In this document: in pieces, positions 21,591 to 30,845 of the stretch
Numbering within the stretch: position 1 is the first letter of the stretch
Layout of the letters: each line of letters begins with the position of its first letter
Assembly (NCBI GenBank): GCA_905221605.1
Contig: CAJNDS010002340.1
Coordinates: forward strand, 179,783 to 243,782
DNA: 64,000 bases
Direction: 5' to 3'
Source: Symbiodinium natans
Taxonomy: Eukaryota > Sar > Dinophyceae > Suessiales > Symbiodiniaceae
Translations under genes and position numbers: made by a program
The notes under the pieces: model-generated
What the model was told of the DNA's origin: nothing
Databases searched by the model: none
Seen by the model: the letters and a program-made list of their open reading frames with translations, nothing else

Positions 21591-21863
21591 CTTGAAGGGG
21601 GCTTGAACACGAAAGGGAATGAAGGTACTTGAAGTCATGGATAGCTACAAGATGCTACAAGTGCAGGGTTTAGGGCTAAGATTATTCGTAGGGTTCTTAG
21701 CGCCCTGAATAAGATTCTAACCCCTTATAACAGTAGTTATCCCACTTGTAAGCCCAGTTTTGACTACCCGTGAACCCCCAAGTGGGGGTTTCCGAAATTA
21801 GGAGTACCTTCTTGGAGTCCTTGTTTGTGGGTCTTTATTAGGGCTTCCTCATTTTTCGTAAAC

Positions 21864-21932
21864 CAGTGCTGCACAGAGCTGAGGAGCCCCACCGAAGGCA
21901 TTCACGAAGCCCACAATGCAGGTCTCGCCGCC
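21864..21932 (-). CDS. SPT6: SPT6 exon: start of YqgF/RNase H-like fold
   Basis: Reads ETCIVGFVNAFGGAPQLCAA, aligning with 'I.VLGIAfs.....PVFCALV', the first strands of the YqgF domain. Acceptor GTCGAG|G, GT donor (CTG|GTTTAC). It is the first exon after the 9.2 kb intron that carries the transposon. Confidence 0.75.
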
Positions 21933-21964
21933 CTCGACATGGGCAGGGGTCCGTTTTGGGGAGC

Positions 21965-22026
21965 GTGAGCCCTAAACCCTAAACCCTCAACCCTCAACCC
22001 TCAACCCCAAACCCTAAACCCTAAAC
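21965..22026. repeat. CCCTAAA/CCCTCAA array
   Basis: About eight units, three of them CCCTCAA in a row. Confidence 0.8.
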
Positions 22027-22111
22027 GCACTGGTAGTTCACGATTTCTGGCTTTGGAGTTTGGAGGTCTGGGGTCTGGACTAGAGGGTCCCAACCCTGAA
22101 CCCTCGGCCAT

Positions 22112-22174
22112 ACATATATATATATATATATGTTTATCTATATATATATATATATACGTATATATATATATATA
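22112..22174. repeat. AT microsatellite
   Basis: Three (TA)n runs broken by TGTTTATC and CGTA. Confidence 0.9.
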
Positions 22175-22448
22175 TATACGGTCACTTCTCTAAATTATCG
22201 TCCCTTTTGCGTTTTTTATAAGGCAGCCACACTTAGTTAGGGTATCCCCAAAAGGACAAGTATTGGGAACTGATGATATAAATATATGCATATATATATA
22301 TATGGTAGCCCCCCCCCAACGATCCACCCTGTTTTCCCATTTTTCCCTCTGTTGATGTGTTGTTGCGGTGTTGTTGATGTGCTACTTTACTTTTTTCTAT
22401 GTTTTAATATCCAACACATGAGAATAGACGACACACTTATTTACTTGA

Positions 22449-22745
22449 TTCCAGAATCAAGAGTCCCGAGGATCTTGGTTCTTGGTTCTTGGTTCCTGGG
22501 GGTGGTCTGCATTTAACTAAAATTTTAAATGCAATTTTAAATGCAGACCACCCCCGGGAACCAAGATTCCAGAATCAAGAGTCCTGGGCATCTTGGTTCT
22601 TGGTTCTTGGTTCCTGGGGCTGGTCTGCATTTAACTTAACTTTTAAATGCAGTTTTAAATGCAGCCCCAGGAACCAAGAACCAAGAATCAAGAGTCTGAG
22701 CATATTGGTTCTTGGTTCTTGGTGAAGTCTGCCCGCATTTAACGT
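22449..22745. repeat. Tandem palindromic units of about 117 bp
   Basis: Three head-to-tail units each begin near CAGAATCAAGAGTC. Each of the first two contains CTTGGTTCCTGGGG, GTCTGCATTTAA and then its reverse complement TTAAATGCAG with CCAAGA. Each such unit could fold into a long hairpin. Confidence 0.8.
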
Positions 22746-22812
22746 AGATTCTTAAAAGTTTACATGCAGGAAAACCCGAATCCCGCCATCTTCAACACTC
22801 CATACTTAAATC

Positions 22813-22860
22813 TGGGAGTCGCGGACTCATTTCCTCTCCATACGCTGGCTGTAGGATTCC
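22813..22860 (-). CDS. Possible SPT6 exon (unproven)
   Basis: A 48 bp open stretch after GAGCCAG reads GILQPAYGEEMSPRLP and keeps phase 0 with both flanking assigned exons (31166 and 21932). It could supply part of the roughly 50 residues missing there. No clear family match. Confidence 0.22.
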
Positions 22861-23094
22861 CTGGCTCATGTACACCACCACAAATTCACCGACCCGCTGA
22901 CGCATCAACACACACTCACTCGACCACCGACTCACTCACTCATTGCTCACAAGCAGTAAGTTTGCTTATGAACAGGGGAGGGGGGGGAGGGGGAGGGTAC
23001 CAGAATTCTTCCACATAGCCAGGACCCCCAAACACCCCCTCCGCCCTCCCCTTCCCTCAGCTCCACTGCGGGCTTATTCTCTAAAAGCGATTAG

Positions 23095-24050
23095 TTTAAG
23101 GGTTTAGGATTTGGAAGAGAAGCCCCGAAACCCTTTCGGGTTAAGCAATTAAACCCAAACCCTTAACTTTTAAACCCTAAATGGTTAAGGTTTAATTAAA
23201 GGTTTAGGGTTTAAAATGTAGGCATTTGCACATAAATCGACAATTAAACCTAAACCTTTAAGCTTTGAACCACAGAGGTTCAATGTTTAAAGGTTTAGGG
23301 TTTAAGATTTATAGGCATTAAAACCTAAGCACATAGAGTCCAAACCTTAGGGTTTTAAGGTTGAGGCATTTAAACCTTTTGGGGTCTGAACCCTAAAACT
23401 CTATAAGGCTCAAAAAGGCTCAAAGGTTTCAACCCAAAAAAGGCGCTGAAGGCTGAAGGTCTACATGCCCAGACCCTAGGGTTGTAAACCATTAGGTTTA
23501 AAGGCTTAGAGTTTTTTTGCAGCGTTTATCTATAAAACCCTCACGGGCTTAGCCCTGTAGGGTTTAAACCCTATAGGCTTAAGGTTTAGGCAGTACCTAG
23601 GAGTAGAACTTTATAACCCTGTGTCATTTAGGCATTTAAACCTAAGCCAATTTAGGTTTAAGGCTTAGGCATTTAAACCTTAGCCCTAAACTCTTTCTAG
23701 GTTTAAGGCTTCGGCATTTAAACCTTAGCCCTAAACTCTTTAGGGTCTGAACCCTGTTCCCCTAAAGGGCCCAAAAAGGCTCAAAGGCTTTAACCCTATG
23801 AAGGTATACATGCCCAGACCTTTGGTTTGTAAACCATTGAACCCTATATAGGGTTGAAAGGTTTAGGGTCTTTTCAGGGTTTATCTCTAAAACCGTCACG
23901 GGGTTAGCCCTATAGGGTTTAGACCCTATAGGGTTTACAGGTTTCGGGTTTAAGGTATAGGCATTGTCTATAGGACAGGAGTAGAACCTTATAACCCTGG
24001 AGGGCTTGAGGCTTAAATCCCTAAACCTCAAATCCCGTAGGGTTATGCCT
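23095..24050. repeat. Degenerate TTTAAACC-rich repeats with an internal duplication
   Basis: Motifs GGTTTAAA and GCATTTAAACCT recur throughout. A segment at about 23400-23590 (AAAAAGGCTCAAAGG, CATGCCCAGACC, TTATCTATAAAACC) is repeated at about 23770-23960. Confidence 0.6.
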
Positions 24051-24265
24051 GTGTTTGCAGGGCTTACCTTCTGTGAAAATGCAAAGAGAAAGTAGAAGAA
24101 GTGCCCACATCATGTATGTATATAGGGTATAAGTCTTGTATATCAAACACACATACTGGAGAAGGCATAAGGTGATGCAACAAAATCATCTGCTGTAAGT
24201 CCCGGGGACGCGAGAATACTGTGAGCAAACATCACTTTCACTATTCCCTGAAACCGCCAGAAGTT

Positions 24266-24325
24266 TCTTTTAGATACTTTACGGTTGCATTTTTGTTTTT
24301 CAGGGTGCTTCAGGTGTTTGTGTGC
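24266..24325. repeat. Direct repeat outside the transposon, left copy
   Basis: Contains TTTAGATACTTTAC, TTGTTTTTCAGG and TTTCAGGTG-like parts shared at roughly 80% with 30463-30522. It abuts the left terminal inverted repeat, while the other copy lies about 57 bp outside the right one. Confidence 0.55.
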
Positions 24326-24326
24326 T

Positions 24327-24365
24327 GTTATATCTTAATGGGCGTCCGCCTATTGCGGTTCCCCT
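24327..24365. repeat. Left terminal inverted repeat
   Basis: Begins GTTATATCTTAATGGG and ends GCGGTTCCCCT. It matches the reverse complement of 30367-30405 at about 31 of 39 positions without gaps. Its inner part CCGCCTATTGCGG is itself nearly palindromic. Confidence 0.75.
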
Positions 24366-24414
24366 TAGTTTTTTCAACGTCATAACCGTATGTATAATCT
24401 AACACTGAATGACA

Positions 24415-24442
24415 GTTATAACCACAACATATGAGTTATAAC
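24415..24442. promoter_or_regulatory. Paired GTTATAAC palindromes, left end
   Basis: Two perfect GTTATAAC sites start 20 bp apart (24415 and 24435), between the left inverted repeat and the transposase 3' end. The same arrangement recurs at 28337-28363 and 29492-29519. Confidence 0.55.
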
Positions 24443-24628
24443 TTATATCCCTATATATTCTATTGACACATACCCACTCGTATAAATATTTGTAGAGCTC
24501 GTCCAGGCTGACGAGGACGTAGGCACCTCAGATGGTGCGCACATGCTTTTATTCAGGTGTTTTTTTTGCAGCTCACACTGTCGCACTGGATTTTTTCCCC
24601 ACTGTTGTCGCGACTGTCGCGAATGTGC

Positions 24629-26092
24629 TTAGATGGCGATGAATGCATTTCTGCACTTGCCACCTTCATTCGACCGTGCCAGGCCCTCTAGCACTGACAT
24701 CATGGAGCTACCGACATTAACATAGAACATGTACTCCTGCATATCGGGCTCTTCGATACGCAAGTACCCGTGCCGCTGGCGAGACCATTTCTTCAAGCGG
24801 TTATTCTCTGACTCGGCATCATTGGTATGGAAACCAGTGGCAACATCTCGGAAGCATTTGTCATGCTTGACCGATGGTGGATGCTTGTACCCTAACTGAT
24901 CTGCTGCCTTTGTAGTAGCAGTCCACCCGTCAAAGACTAGGGTACTGTGCTTGCGAACCCTACTGTGCAGAGTGTCCCTGATCTCATGCAGCCCACGAGG
25001 CTTGTTATTTACAGCCTGGGATGTACGTGGCAAGAGTCTGTACGTGATCTTCTTCAAACCATTTCCATGTGTGAAGACCTTAGACCCACGACCAACACAC
25101 ACAGCAAGCCACAACCACTTTCCATTGAGCTTGAGATTCTGCGCGGGCTTCTTCAGTACACGAAGAGGACGTCGATGCGCCGCAGGACGTTTCATGGAGG
25201 TAAAGGTCGATGGTCTCTTCACTGCGGCAGATGGACGTTTCATGACGGCAGCAGGCTTTTTGAGGAGGGTGTACGATCCCGCCGCCTTGCTTTCACCTTT
25301 TCTGAGTGTCCTCGCAGGGAGGACTTTCATACCCTGGGCCTTCTTCATGGAAGGGGTCTCAGAACGCACATTGCTTCGTTCCTGTGGGTAGCCACTCTTG
25401 TTGATGCCGTTGTTGCCCATTGACCAGCCATCCTCTGGATGTGTGCCAACCAGACATTCGTCAATCACGACGGTGTAGTTCAGTCCTCCTATCATCATTT
25501 GGTCCATGTTCTTCAACGCCCTCCCCAAGGCTTGTTGAAAAGATCGACGCCATTGAGTCATCGTGTGCTCCTTGATATTGCCATAGCCGAACTGAAGCTC
25601 GTTGATGATATGTACCCAAGGCATACCCAGGCGTAGCATATTCAGCATGTGAAGGAATGCTAGCCAATTGCTGATTGTGATCTCTTTCATGAACCCGTGA
25701 AAGTTGACGGGAGCATTCATATGTTTGTGTCCGCTTGTCCGACATGTCCATCTGTATCTCAAACACCCATCTGGATTAGAGCACTCCAACCGAGTGGGAC
25801 CATTGCATTCCGTGCACTTGTGCATTCCCAATATAATGCCAGTTCGCAGCATCAAAGCAATGGCTCTCAATGTCAAGCTAACGTTTTGCCCGTTGCTATC
25901 CAGCACCCGTCGATCTATGATGTAGTGCTTGAAGGATGTGTCGGACTGAAACCACTCTTCACACATCTTCTTCTGGAAGTCAAGAAAAGTGATGTCATCC
26001 AAGCGCCTGCCATGTAGGCCACCGGTTTTAGGTAGCAACGGCATATCAACCCACTCACATGTAAGCAAAATGCCTTCAGGGCAAGCAGACAT
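24629..26092 (-). CDS. ISXO2/IS1595-like transposase, 487 aa
   Basis: The N-terminal half has a probable zinc-binding region (CTECNGPTRLECSNPDGCLR, then WTCRTSGH). A catalytic first aspartate lies in NYTVVIDECLVG (about residue 213), a second in STLVFDGWT, and the third acidic cluster in FHTNDAESENNRLKKWSRQR, in the family position 'HTN.iEs..s.lK...R..G'. Between them is a basic low-complexity stretch (KKPAAVMKRPSAAVKRPS) typical of dinoflagellate proteins and unusual inside a transposase core. The enzyme would cut and join the element ends. It is intact. Eukaryotic Merlin elements are the nearest named relatives; subgroup is inferred. Confidence 0.72.
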   Translation of the reverse strand: MSACPEGILLTCEWVDMPLLPKTGGLHGRRLDDITFLDFQKKMCEEWFQSDTSFKHYIIDRRVLDSNGQNVSLTLRAIALMLRTGIILGMHKCTECNGPTRLECSNPDGCLRYRWTCRTSGHKHMNAPVNFHGFMKEITISNWLAFLHMLNMLRLGMPWVHIINELQFGYGNIKEHTMTQWRRSFQQALGRALKNMDQMMIGGLNYTVVIDECLVGTHPEDGWSMGNNGINKSGYPQERSNVRSETPSMKKAQGMKVLPARTLRKGESKAAGSYTLLKKPAAVMKRPSAAVKRPSTFTSMKRPAAHRRPLRVLKKPAQNLKLNGKWLWLAVCVGRGSKVFTHGNGLKKITYRLLPRTSQAVNNKPRGLHEIRDTLHSRVRKHSTLVFDGWTATTKAADQLGYKHPPSVKHDKCFRDVATGFHTNDAESENNRLKKWSRQRHGYLRIEEPDMQEYMFYVNVGSSMMSVLEGLARSNEGGKCRNAFIAI

Positions 26093-26328
26093 GGAATCAC
26101 ATTTCGCTGCGATGCTCGTCTAAATGCCTGCACATAGACCACAAGTTTTACCGGTGCATAAGGAAGTCTTTATCAGAGTTTCCCCGGCTCAGACTCCGCT
26201 TCATATGCTCTCCGAATTTGCATCATACGCTCTATCTCGGATCAAAACTGAAGCTGTCCTAGCTCCATATCCGATTGGTGCACTCTACCCGGGATCAAAC
26301 TGAAGTGGGATCTCTAGGTCGGAACCGC

Positions 26329-28329
26329 TCACTCCTCAGGGTCTTCGCCTGCTAATGGCATGTGGTCATCGCTATCATAGTCCATCTCGTCACTGCCACG
26401 CATTCGCTTATGTGACGGTGATGGTGGAGTGGGGTCCAAGTCAATGACTCCAATCGCATCTGGATTCGAAAGCATCATGGCAAACGAACCTTCTCCTTCA
26501 ACACACTCCTCTTTCACCTTTGTCATGATGCCTGAGGGCGAAGGTGCCGCCGACAATGAAGGCGCCATCCCTGAGGGCGAAGGTGCCGCCGACGATGAAG
26601 GTGCCATCGAGGCGACAGAGGTGGACTTGGCTGGCATCGAGAGTGTATCTTCAGAGCATAAAAAATTAGGGCAGATTCGGCCTGAGAACGGCAAGTCGGG
26701 TTTGATCTCATTGTACCTCTGTGAGCTCTCAGTGAAGAGGTTGGCTTCAAACACAACTCTTGTCCGCGCAGGCTTCTGCTGTGTCTCTGTGAGCATGGAC
26801 ATAAGATCATGAGACCATTGGCGCTTCTGAGCCCAGTCCGCAGGCTGATCTGGAATGCCTTGGCGCATATCATCAATCACCTTCTGGCCAACAGGGCTGA
26901 GGAAATCCTTGTTGCCATTGATGTAGGGAACGCGAGTGACGGGCCCTTTCGAAGTGCCAGCCTTCCGAAAGAAGACTGCGTGGTTCATGTTGACCACAAA
27001 GTGAGCTCGTTTGAGGCATGCCATGATGTCTTGTCTGCTTGCCTTTTCGTTGAAGGCTGGCTTGATCATCTCAAAGAAAATCTCGAAGGATGTTGTCGTA
27101 TCGCATGTGTCATCAGGTTCTGCATTCTCGTCCACCTTGTTGTCACACACCACACGTAGCTGGTGTTGCACGAACCGAGCGGCTGTCCATCGTTCAACCG
27201 TGTGGCACTCAAGCAATGTGCTGTCAAGAAAACTCTTGAGCTTGGGAATCGGCAGTGTGTTCATATCTGGATCATCCAGAATGTCTGGCCGATGCTTCTC
27301 GCCAGACTCGCCACGCAATTGATCCAAGGACGCACAAATTCTGAAACCCGGCCTGATGGTTGGATCTAGATTGTCTCGGAGCAGGTGATACTCACTGACC
27401 GCCATTGCAATCGCTTCTGCTGCCGGCGTTTTTCCCTTTTCGGCCAGGCCAAGGAAGACAAGAGTTTTCGCCTTCAGTTCGCCAAGAAGATGCACGAGCA
27501 CCTCGTCTAACAGCCAGCCCGAGAGGTCGTGGAGAGTCAGATAGAACTTCTCCACAGTTTTCGCATAGACATTACCACTTGTGAGCCCTCGAAGACACTC
27601 CTTCACCAAGCCTGCCGACCATCCATGGAGTGGACTCTCTGCACGCTTGGTTTCAATCTCTGCCCATTCGATCTGCTGGTTGCCCATGTTAGTCCGCGGC
27701 CCGTTAGACTTGATGTAAGCAAAGCCGTTTTGAAGATCATCAGTCTCTTGTTTCGGCTTGGGCTCCTTGGGAGGCTTGGGCGATATCTGAGTGTAGTAGG
27801 CCATCCAGTGCGACATCTCCTTGAGCATCAACTGAATGGCCAATGGTCCAGCACGAAAGTTGGGTGTGAAATCAATCATCTTCAATGTCCCATACGCGAT
27901 GTCCTCGACGGTTCGGATGTTTGTCTTGTTCTCGAACGTGTAGCACTTCAAGATAACGCAGTCCGTGATGCTGGTCTTGATGATAGCAAGCTGCATCTTG
28001 AAAGGAGCGCAGATCTCTACTTTGGGACAAAATGGAGGCGGAAGCTGATCATATTGGTTCTGCAACATGCGTTCTTCAAGCCCTTCGAAATCCACAGCCG
28101 AGAATTTCACATCCGTGATCATGTCAACGACAAACTTGGCGAGGTAGCGGCCTTCAACGTTCTTGAGCGGTAGATCTTCCACACAGCCGTTCGCATCATC
28201 CTGTTTGGAGATCAAGGGAGTGCTCACTGGAGTGAAGTCGTACGACCTGATGTCATTGAGAGCACGAGCGTACGCCGAAGGTTGTCCAGGCATTGCTGGA
28301 AAAGAAAATGCTTGGCGATGACCACACAA
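26329..28329 (-). CDS. P-loop ATPase, superfamily 3 helicase-like, 666 aa
   Basis: Mid-protein shows a Walker A loop (FLGLAEKGKTPAAEA), about 50 residues later an acidic Walker B-like stretch (PDILDDPD), and then a hydrophobic strand ending in Asn (QLRVVCDN) that resembles helicase motif C or sensor 1. This A-B-C order resembles superfamily 3 replication helicases. No HUH nuclease motif was seen at the N-terminus. The C-terminus is Ser/Pro-rich and then acidic. It lies 236 bp upstream of the transposase on the same strand. An alternative start is the internal MPGQPSAYAR. It may assist transposition or element replication; this is inference. Confidence 0.55.
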   Translation of the reverse strand: MCGHRQAFSFPAMPGQPSAYARALNDIRSYDFTPVSTPLISKQDDANGCVEDLPLKNVEGRYLAKFVVDMITDVKFSAVDFEGLEERMLQNQYDQLPPPFCPKVEICAPFKMQLAIIKTSITDCVILKCYTFENKTNIRTVEDIAYGTLKMIDFTPNFRAGPLAIQLMLKEMSHWMAYYTQISPKPPKEPKPKQETDDLQNGFAYIKSNGPRTNMGNQQIEWAEIETKRAESPLHGWSAGLVKECLRGLTSGNVYAKTVEKFYLTLHDLSGWLLDEVLVHLLGELKAKTLVFLGLAEKGKTPAAEAIAMAVSEYHLLRDNLDPTIRPGFRICASLDQLRGESGEKHRPDILDDPDMNTLPIPKLKSFLDSTLLECHTVERWTAARFVQHQLRVVCDNKVDENAEPDDTCDTTTSFEIFFEMIKPAFNEKASRQDIMACLKRAHFVVNMNHAVFFRKAGTSKGPVTRVPYINGNKDFLSPVGQKVIDDMRQGIPDQPADWAQKRQWSHDLMSMLTETQQKPARTRVVFEANLFTESSQRYNEIKPDLPFSGRICPNFLCSEDTLSMPAKSTSVASMAPSSSAAPSPSGMAPSLSAAPSPSGIMTKVKEECVEGEGSFAMMLSNPDAIGVIDLDPTPPSPSHKRMRGSDEMDYDSDDHMPLAGEDPEE

Positions 28330-28336
28330 CAGGACA

Positions 28337-28363
28337 GATATAACCAGAGACTCCGGTTATAAC
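28337..28363. promoter_or_regulatory. GATATAAC/GTTATAAC pair upstream of the ATPase gene
   Basis: GATATAAC at 28337 and GTTATAAC at 28356 lie 19 bp apart, directly upstream of the ATPase start at 28329. One site deviates by one base. Likely a promoter element or protein binding site. Confidence 0.5.
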
Positions 28364-28564
28364 AGGACTCCTTGTCCATTACCTGCACATGCTTGTCAAT
28401 GTGCATTTGCACTGCGCGTGAGCGTTTTCGATAGCACATGCATACACAGCTCTCGCCACACTCAACCATCAAGGATACACCGCCTCACTACAATAAATGC
28501 AGAAAGCACGTTTCTGTCAGCCCCGCGGGAAGAAGTGTGCTGCTACAGTGAACCTGTATGTTCA

Positions 28565-29413
28565 CTAGGCGTTTGCCCATGCCTTGTGGGCGTTTGCCAA
28601 ATGCTGGAGCGCATCTTTGAGAATGCGACGCTTCTTCTGCGATTCCCCAATCTGGTCCTCCAAAACAGTGAGACTCTGAAAGGCGTCATGCCATTCAGGC
28701 TCCCATTTTGTGATATCTACACACTCACTGTCAGCAGGTTGGCGTGCCGCATTTGAGCTTGAGGCCTGTGGCGTCGCACTGGAATCCGACGAGGACGAAC
28801 TGGATGACGAGTCACTATCTGAGTCGCCCCCACTCTCTATGTTGGAGTGCCCCTCGCTCATGGTGATGGCCCCGTTGCCATTGGAGATGTTCCCTGCATT
28901 CTTGTTGTCGTCCCGGCTATCTTTGCTTGAGTGCCCCTCGCCCATGGTGATAGCTTTCTTGCCCTTGGACTTCTGCTTGTCTGGAGCCTCTTGAGTATCC
29001 GAGTTAGCCTCCTCGATGGGGTCCTCCACACTGCCGTCCGTGATGGCATGGACTGTGCCCGCATTTTGTTTGGTTCTGGTGCGCTTCTTCTCCTTCATGA
29101 GCCAAGCATGTAGTTTCTCTTGCACGGTGTCATTCCATCCACCACTCATGCCACGAGGTAGCCCGGCATCCCGCTGTAGATAGTTGATGTAATGGTTGAT
29201 AGCCGTCTTGTCCAGATTTCGCTTGCTGGGATGTGAGGGCACTACACCGCTAACGATGTCGGCTCTCAGCTTTGCACAATCTGGAACTGTACAACTACAT
29301 GAGGGTACAGTGTGGTCAACATCACGCCCGTCTTTGACTTGCGAGAGCTGAAGCACACAAGCGCCGTTTCCGAGGATTTCCATCATGCCCGATACACGAG
29401 CTGCTCGCTTCAT
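28565..29413 (-). CDS. Acidic, Ser/Asp-rich unknown protein, 282 aa
   Basis: First gene of the element. The N-terminal third has a Cys cluster (PSCSCTVPDC) and a structured part (NHYINYLQRDAGLPRG, then EKLHAWLMKEKKR). The middle is Ser/Asp-rich (DSDSDSSSSSSSSDSS) with two GEGHS-type repeats. The end is a predicted coiled coil (LEDQIGESQKKRRILKDALQ). Such a layout could fit a DNA-binding or nuclear adaptor protein. Not recognised. Confidence 0.5.
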   Translation of the reverse strand: MKRAARVSGMMEILGNGACVLQLSQVKDGRDVDHTVPSCSCTVPDCAKLRADIVSGVVPSHPSKRNLDKTAINHYINYLQRDAGLPRGMSGGWNDTVQEKLHAWLMKEKKRTRTKQNAGTVHAITDGSVEDPIEEANSDTQEAPDKQKSKGKKAITMGEGHSSKDSRDDNKNAGNISNGNGAITMSEGHSNIESGGDSDSDSSSSSSSSDSSATPQASSSNAARQPADSECVDITKWEPEWHDAFQSLTVLEDQIGESQKKRRILKDALQHLANAHKAWANA

Positions 29414-29491
29414 GGTGCTAACTTGCTAAGTCTCACGACTCGAGCATGTAGACACTGCAATATGAGAACATGGTTCTCGAAACAGTGTCTG

Positions 29492-29519
29492 GTTATAACC
29501 ACCACTCCCAGGTTATAAC
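29492..29519. promoter_or_regulatory. Paired GTTATAAC palindromes upstream of the first gene
   Basis: Two perfect GTTATAAC sites start at 29492 and 29512, 20 bp apart (two helical turns), about 80 bp upstream of the acidic protein's start. Confidence 0.55.
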
Positions 29520-29591
29520 TCGCATGTTTGTTGAGTGTCTAAATGCAGCCGAGGCGCAATCAACATAGGCGACCATATAGTATACGTATAT

Positions 29592-29690
29592 TTATGAGCA
29601 GAAAAGATACGGGGGACACTGCTTGCGATTCAATATTTGAGGGGAAGAAAAGATACGGGGAGCATTTCTTGCGATTCAGAATTTTAGGAG
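29592..29690. repeat. Direct repeat, two copies of about 48 bp
   Basis: GAAAAGATACGGGG followed by CTTGCGATTCA occurs twice in a row with minor changes. Confidence 0.7.
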
Positions 29691-29782
29691 TATGTAATAC
29701 AGAAAATTATATTACATATATGATAATATGTGATGCCACGGCAGCATCAGCTGCGGTCGAAGTACCTCGGCAGGAGCACCAT

Positions 29783-30345
29783 TAAACCATTAAACCATTA
29801 AACCATTAAACCAATGGTTTCCCCCTTATGAGAATCCCTTAAACCATTAAACCATTAAACCATTAAACCATTAAACCATTAAACCAATGGTTTTCCCCAT
29901 ATGAAAATCCCTTAAACCATTAAACCATTAAACCATTAAACCAATGGTTTTCCCCATATGAAAATCCCTTAAACCATTAAACCATTAAACCATTAAACCA
30001 ATGGTTCCCCCCCCCCCCTGAAAATGGTTTAATGGTTTAGTGGATTCTCATATGGGGGAAACCATTGGTTTAATGGTTTAATGGTTTAATGGTTTAATGG
30101 TTTAATGGTTTAATGGTTTAATGGTTTAATGGATTCTCATATGGGGGAAACCATTGGTTTAATGGTTTAATGGTTTAATGGTTTAATGGTTTAATGGTTT
30201 AATGGATTCTCATATGGGGGAAACCATTGGTTTAATGGTTTAATGGTTTAATGGTTTAATGGTTTAGTGGATTTTCATATGGGGAAAACCATTGGTTTAA
30301 TGGTTTAATGGTTTAATGGTTTGAGGGATTCTTGGTTAAATGGTT
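29783..30345. repeat. Large inverted array of TTAAACCA octamers
   Basis: The left arm (29783-30005) is made of ACCATTAA octamers and the right arm (30015-30330) of their complement TTAATGGT. In both arms the octamer runs are broken by the same spacer, AACCATTGGTTT with CATATG-type sequence. The centre is a short C-run near 30010. The whole region can fold as one hairpin. Confidence 0.85.
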
Positions 30346-30366
30346 TCAGGGAATGTGCAAAAACAC

Positions 30367-30405
30367 AGGGGAACCGCTATAGGCGGTGACCCATCTTAAT
30401 ATAAC
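30367..30405. repeat. Right terminal inverted repeat
   Basis: Read inward from 30405 it starts GTTATATTAAGATGGG and ends GCGGTTCCCCT, mirroring the left end. Flanking DNA outside is TTTAGGG-like. Confidence 0.75.
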
Positions 30406-30462
30406 GAGGGTTTAGGGTGATTTTGAGTGAAAGACTAGTGAAAGAGGTACGTACGCCAAAGG

Positions 30463-30522
30463 TTTTGTTTAGATACTTTACTGATATGTTTGTGTTTTTC
30501 AGGCTGTTTCAGGTGGTTGTAC
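30463..30522. repeat. Direct repeat outside the transposon, right copy
   Basis: Shares TTTAGATACTTTACTG, GTGTTTTTCAGG and TTTCAGGTGGTTGT with 24266-24325. Confidence 0.55.
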
Positions 30523-30845
30523 GCCTCGTCAGGAGAAACGAGAAAATATGCTATGGGAACTGTGTTGTCTATTGCAAGTCTCTAAAACGGTGGATCTTTG
30601 GGGGTGGGGGTAGCTACATGGTACATATACATTTATTTATATTTATTTAATTGCCTTTAGGGTTCAAAGTTACTCTAGGTAGTCCTGGACCCCAAAGAGA
30701 CAGGATAAAGAAGGTTCAGGGTTTAGGACAACCACCCAGCACGATGCACCATGCACTGCAATTGCTCCACTGGGGACCACAATAGCCTTCAGCCTGTACA
30801 CATGTCCCCGGCAAACCCCCCCAAAACTCGAAAGCCCAATCCCCC

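Larger units (their letters stand above)
24327..30405. mobile_element. ISXO2/IS1595-like DNA transposon with helicase-like gene
   Basis: A 6,079 bp unit bounded by imperfect inverted repeats and free of CCCTAAA/TTTAGGG arrays. It carries three minus-strand genes in the order acidic unknown protein, P-loop ATPase, transposase, plus a large TTAAACCA hairpin array near the right end. It sits in the SPT6 intron between the exons at 31166 and 21932. No target-site duplication is visible (left flank ends GTGTGCT, right flank starts GAGGGTT). Confidence 0.7.

Noticed and set aside
24947-28173. Plus-strand ORFs of 100-214 codons opposite the transposon genes
   Set aside because: They overlap intact minus-strand genes with recognisable motifs and have no motif of their own; GC-rich antisense shadows.
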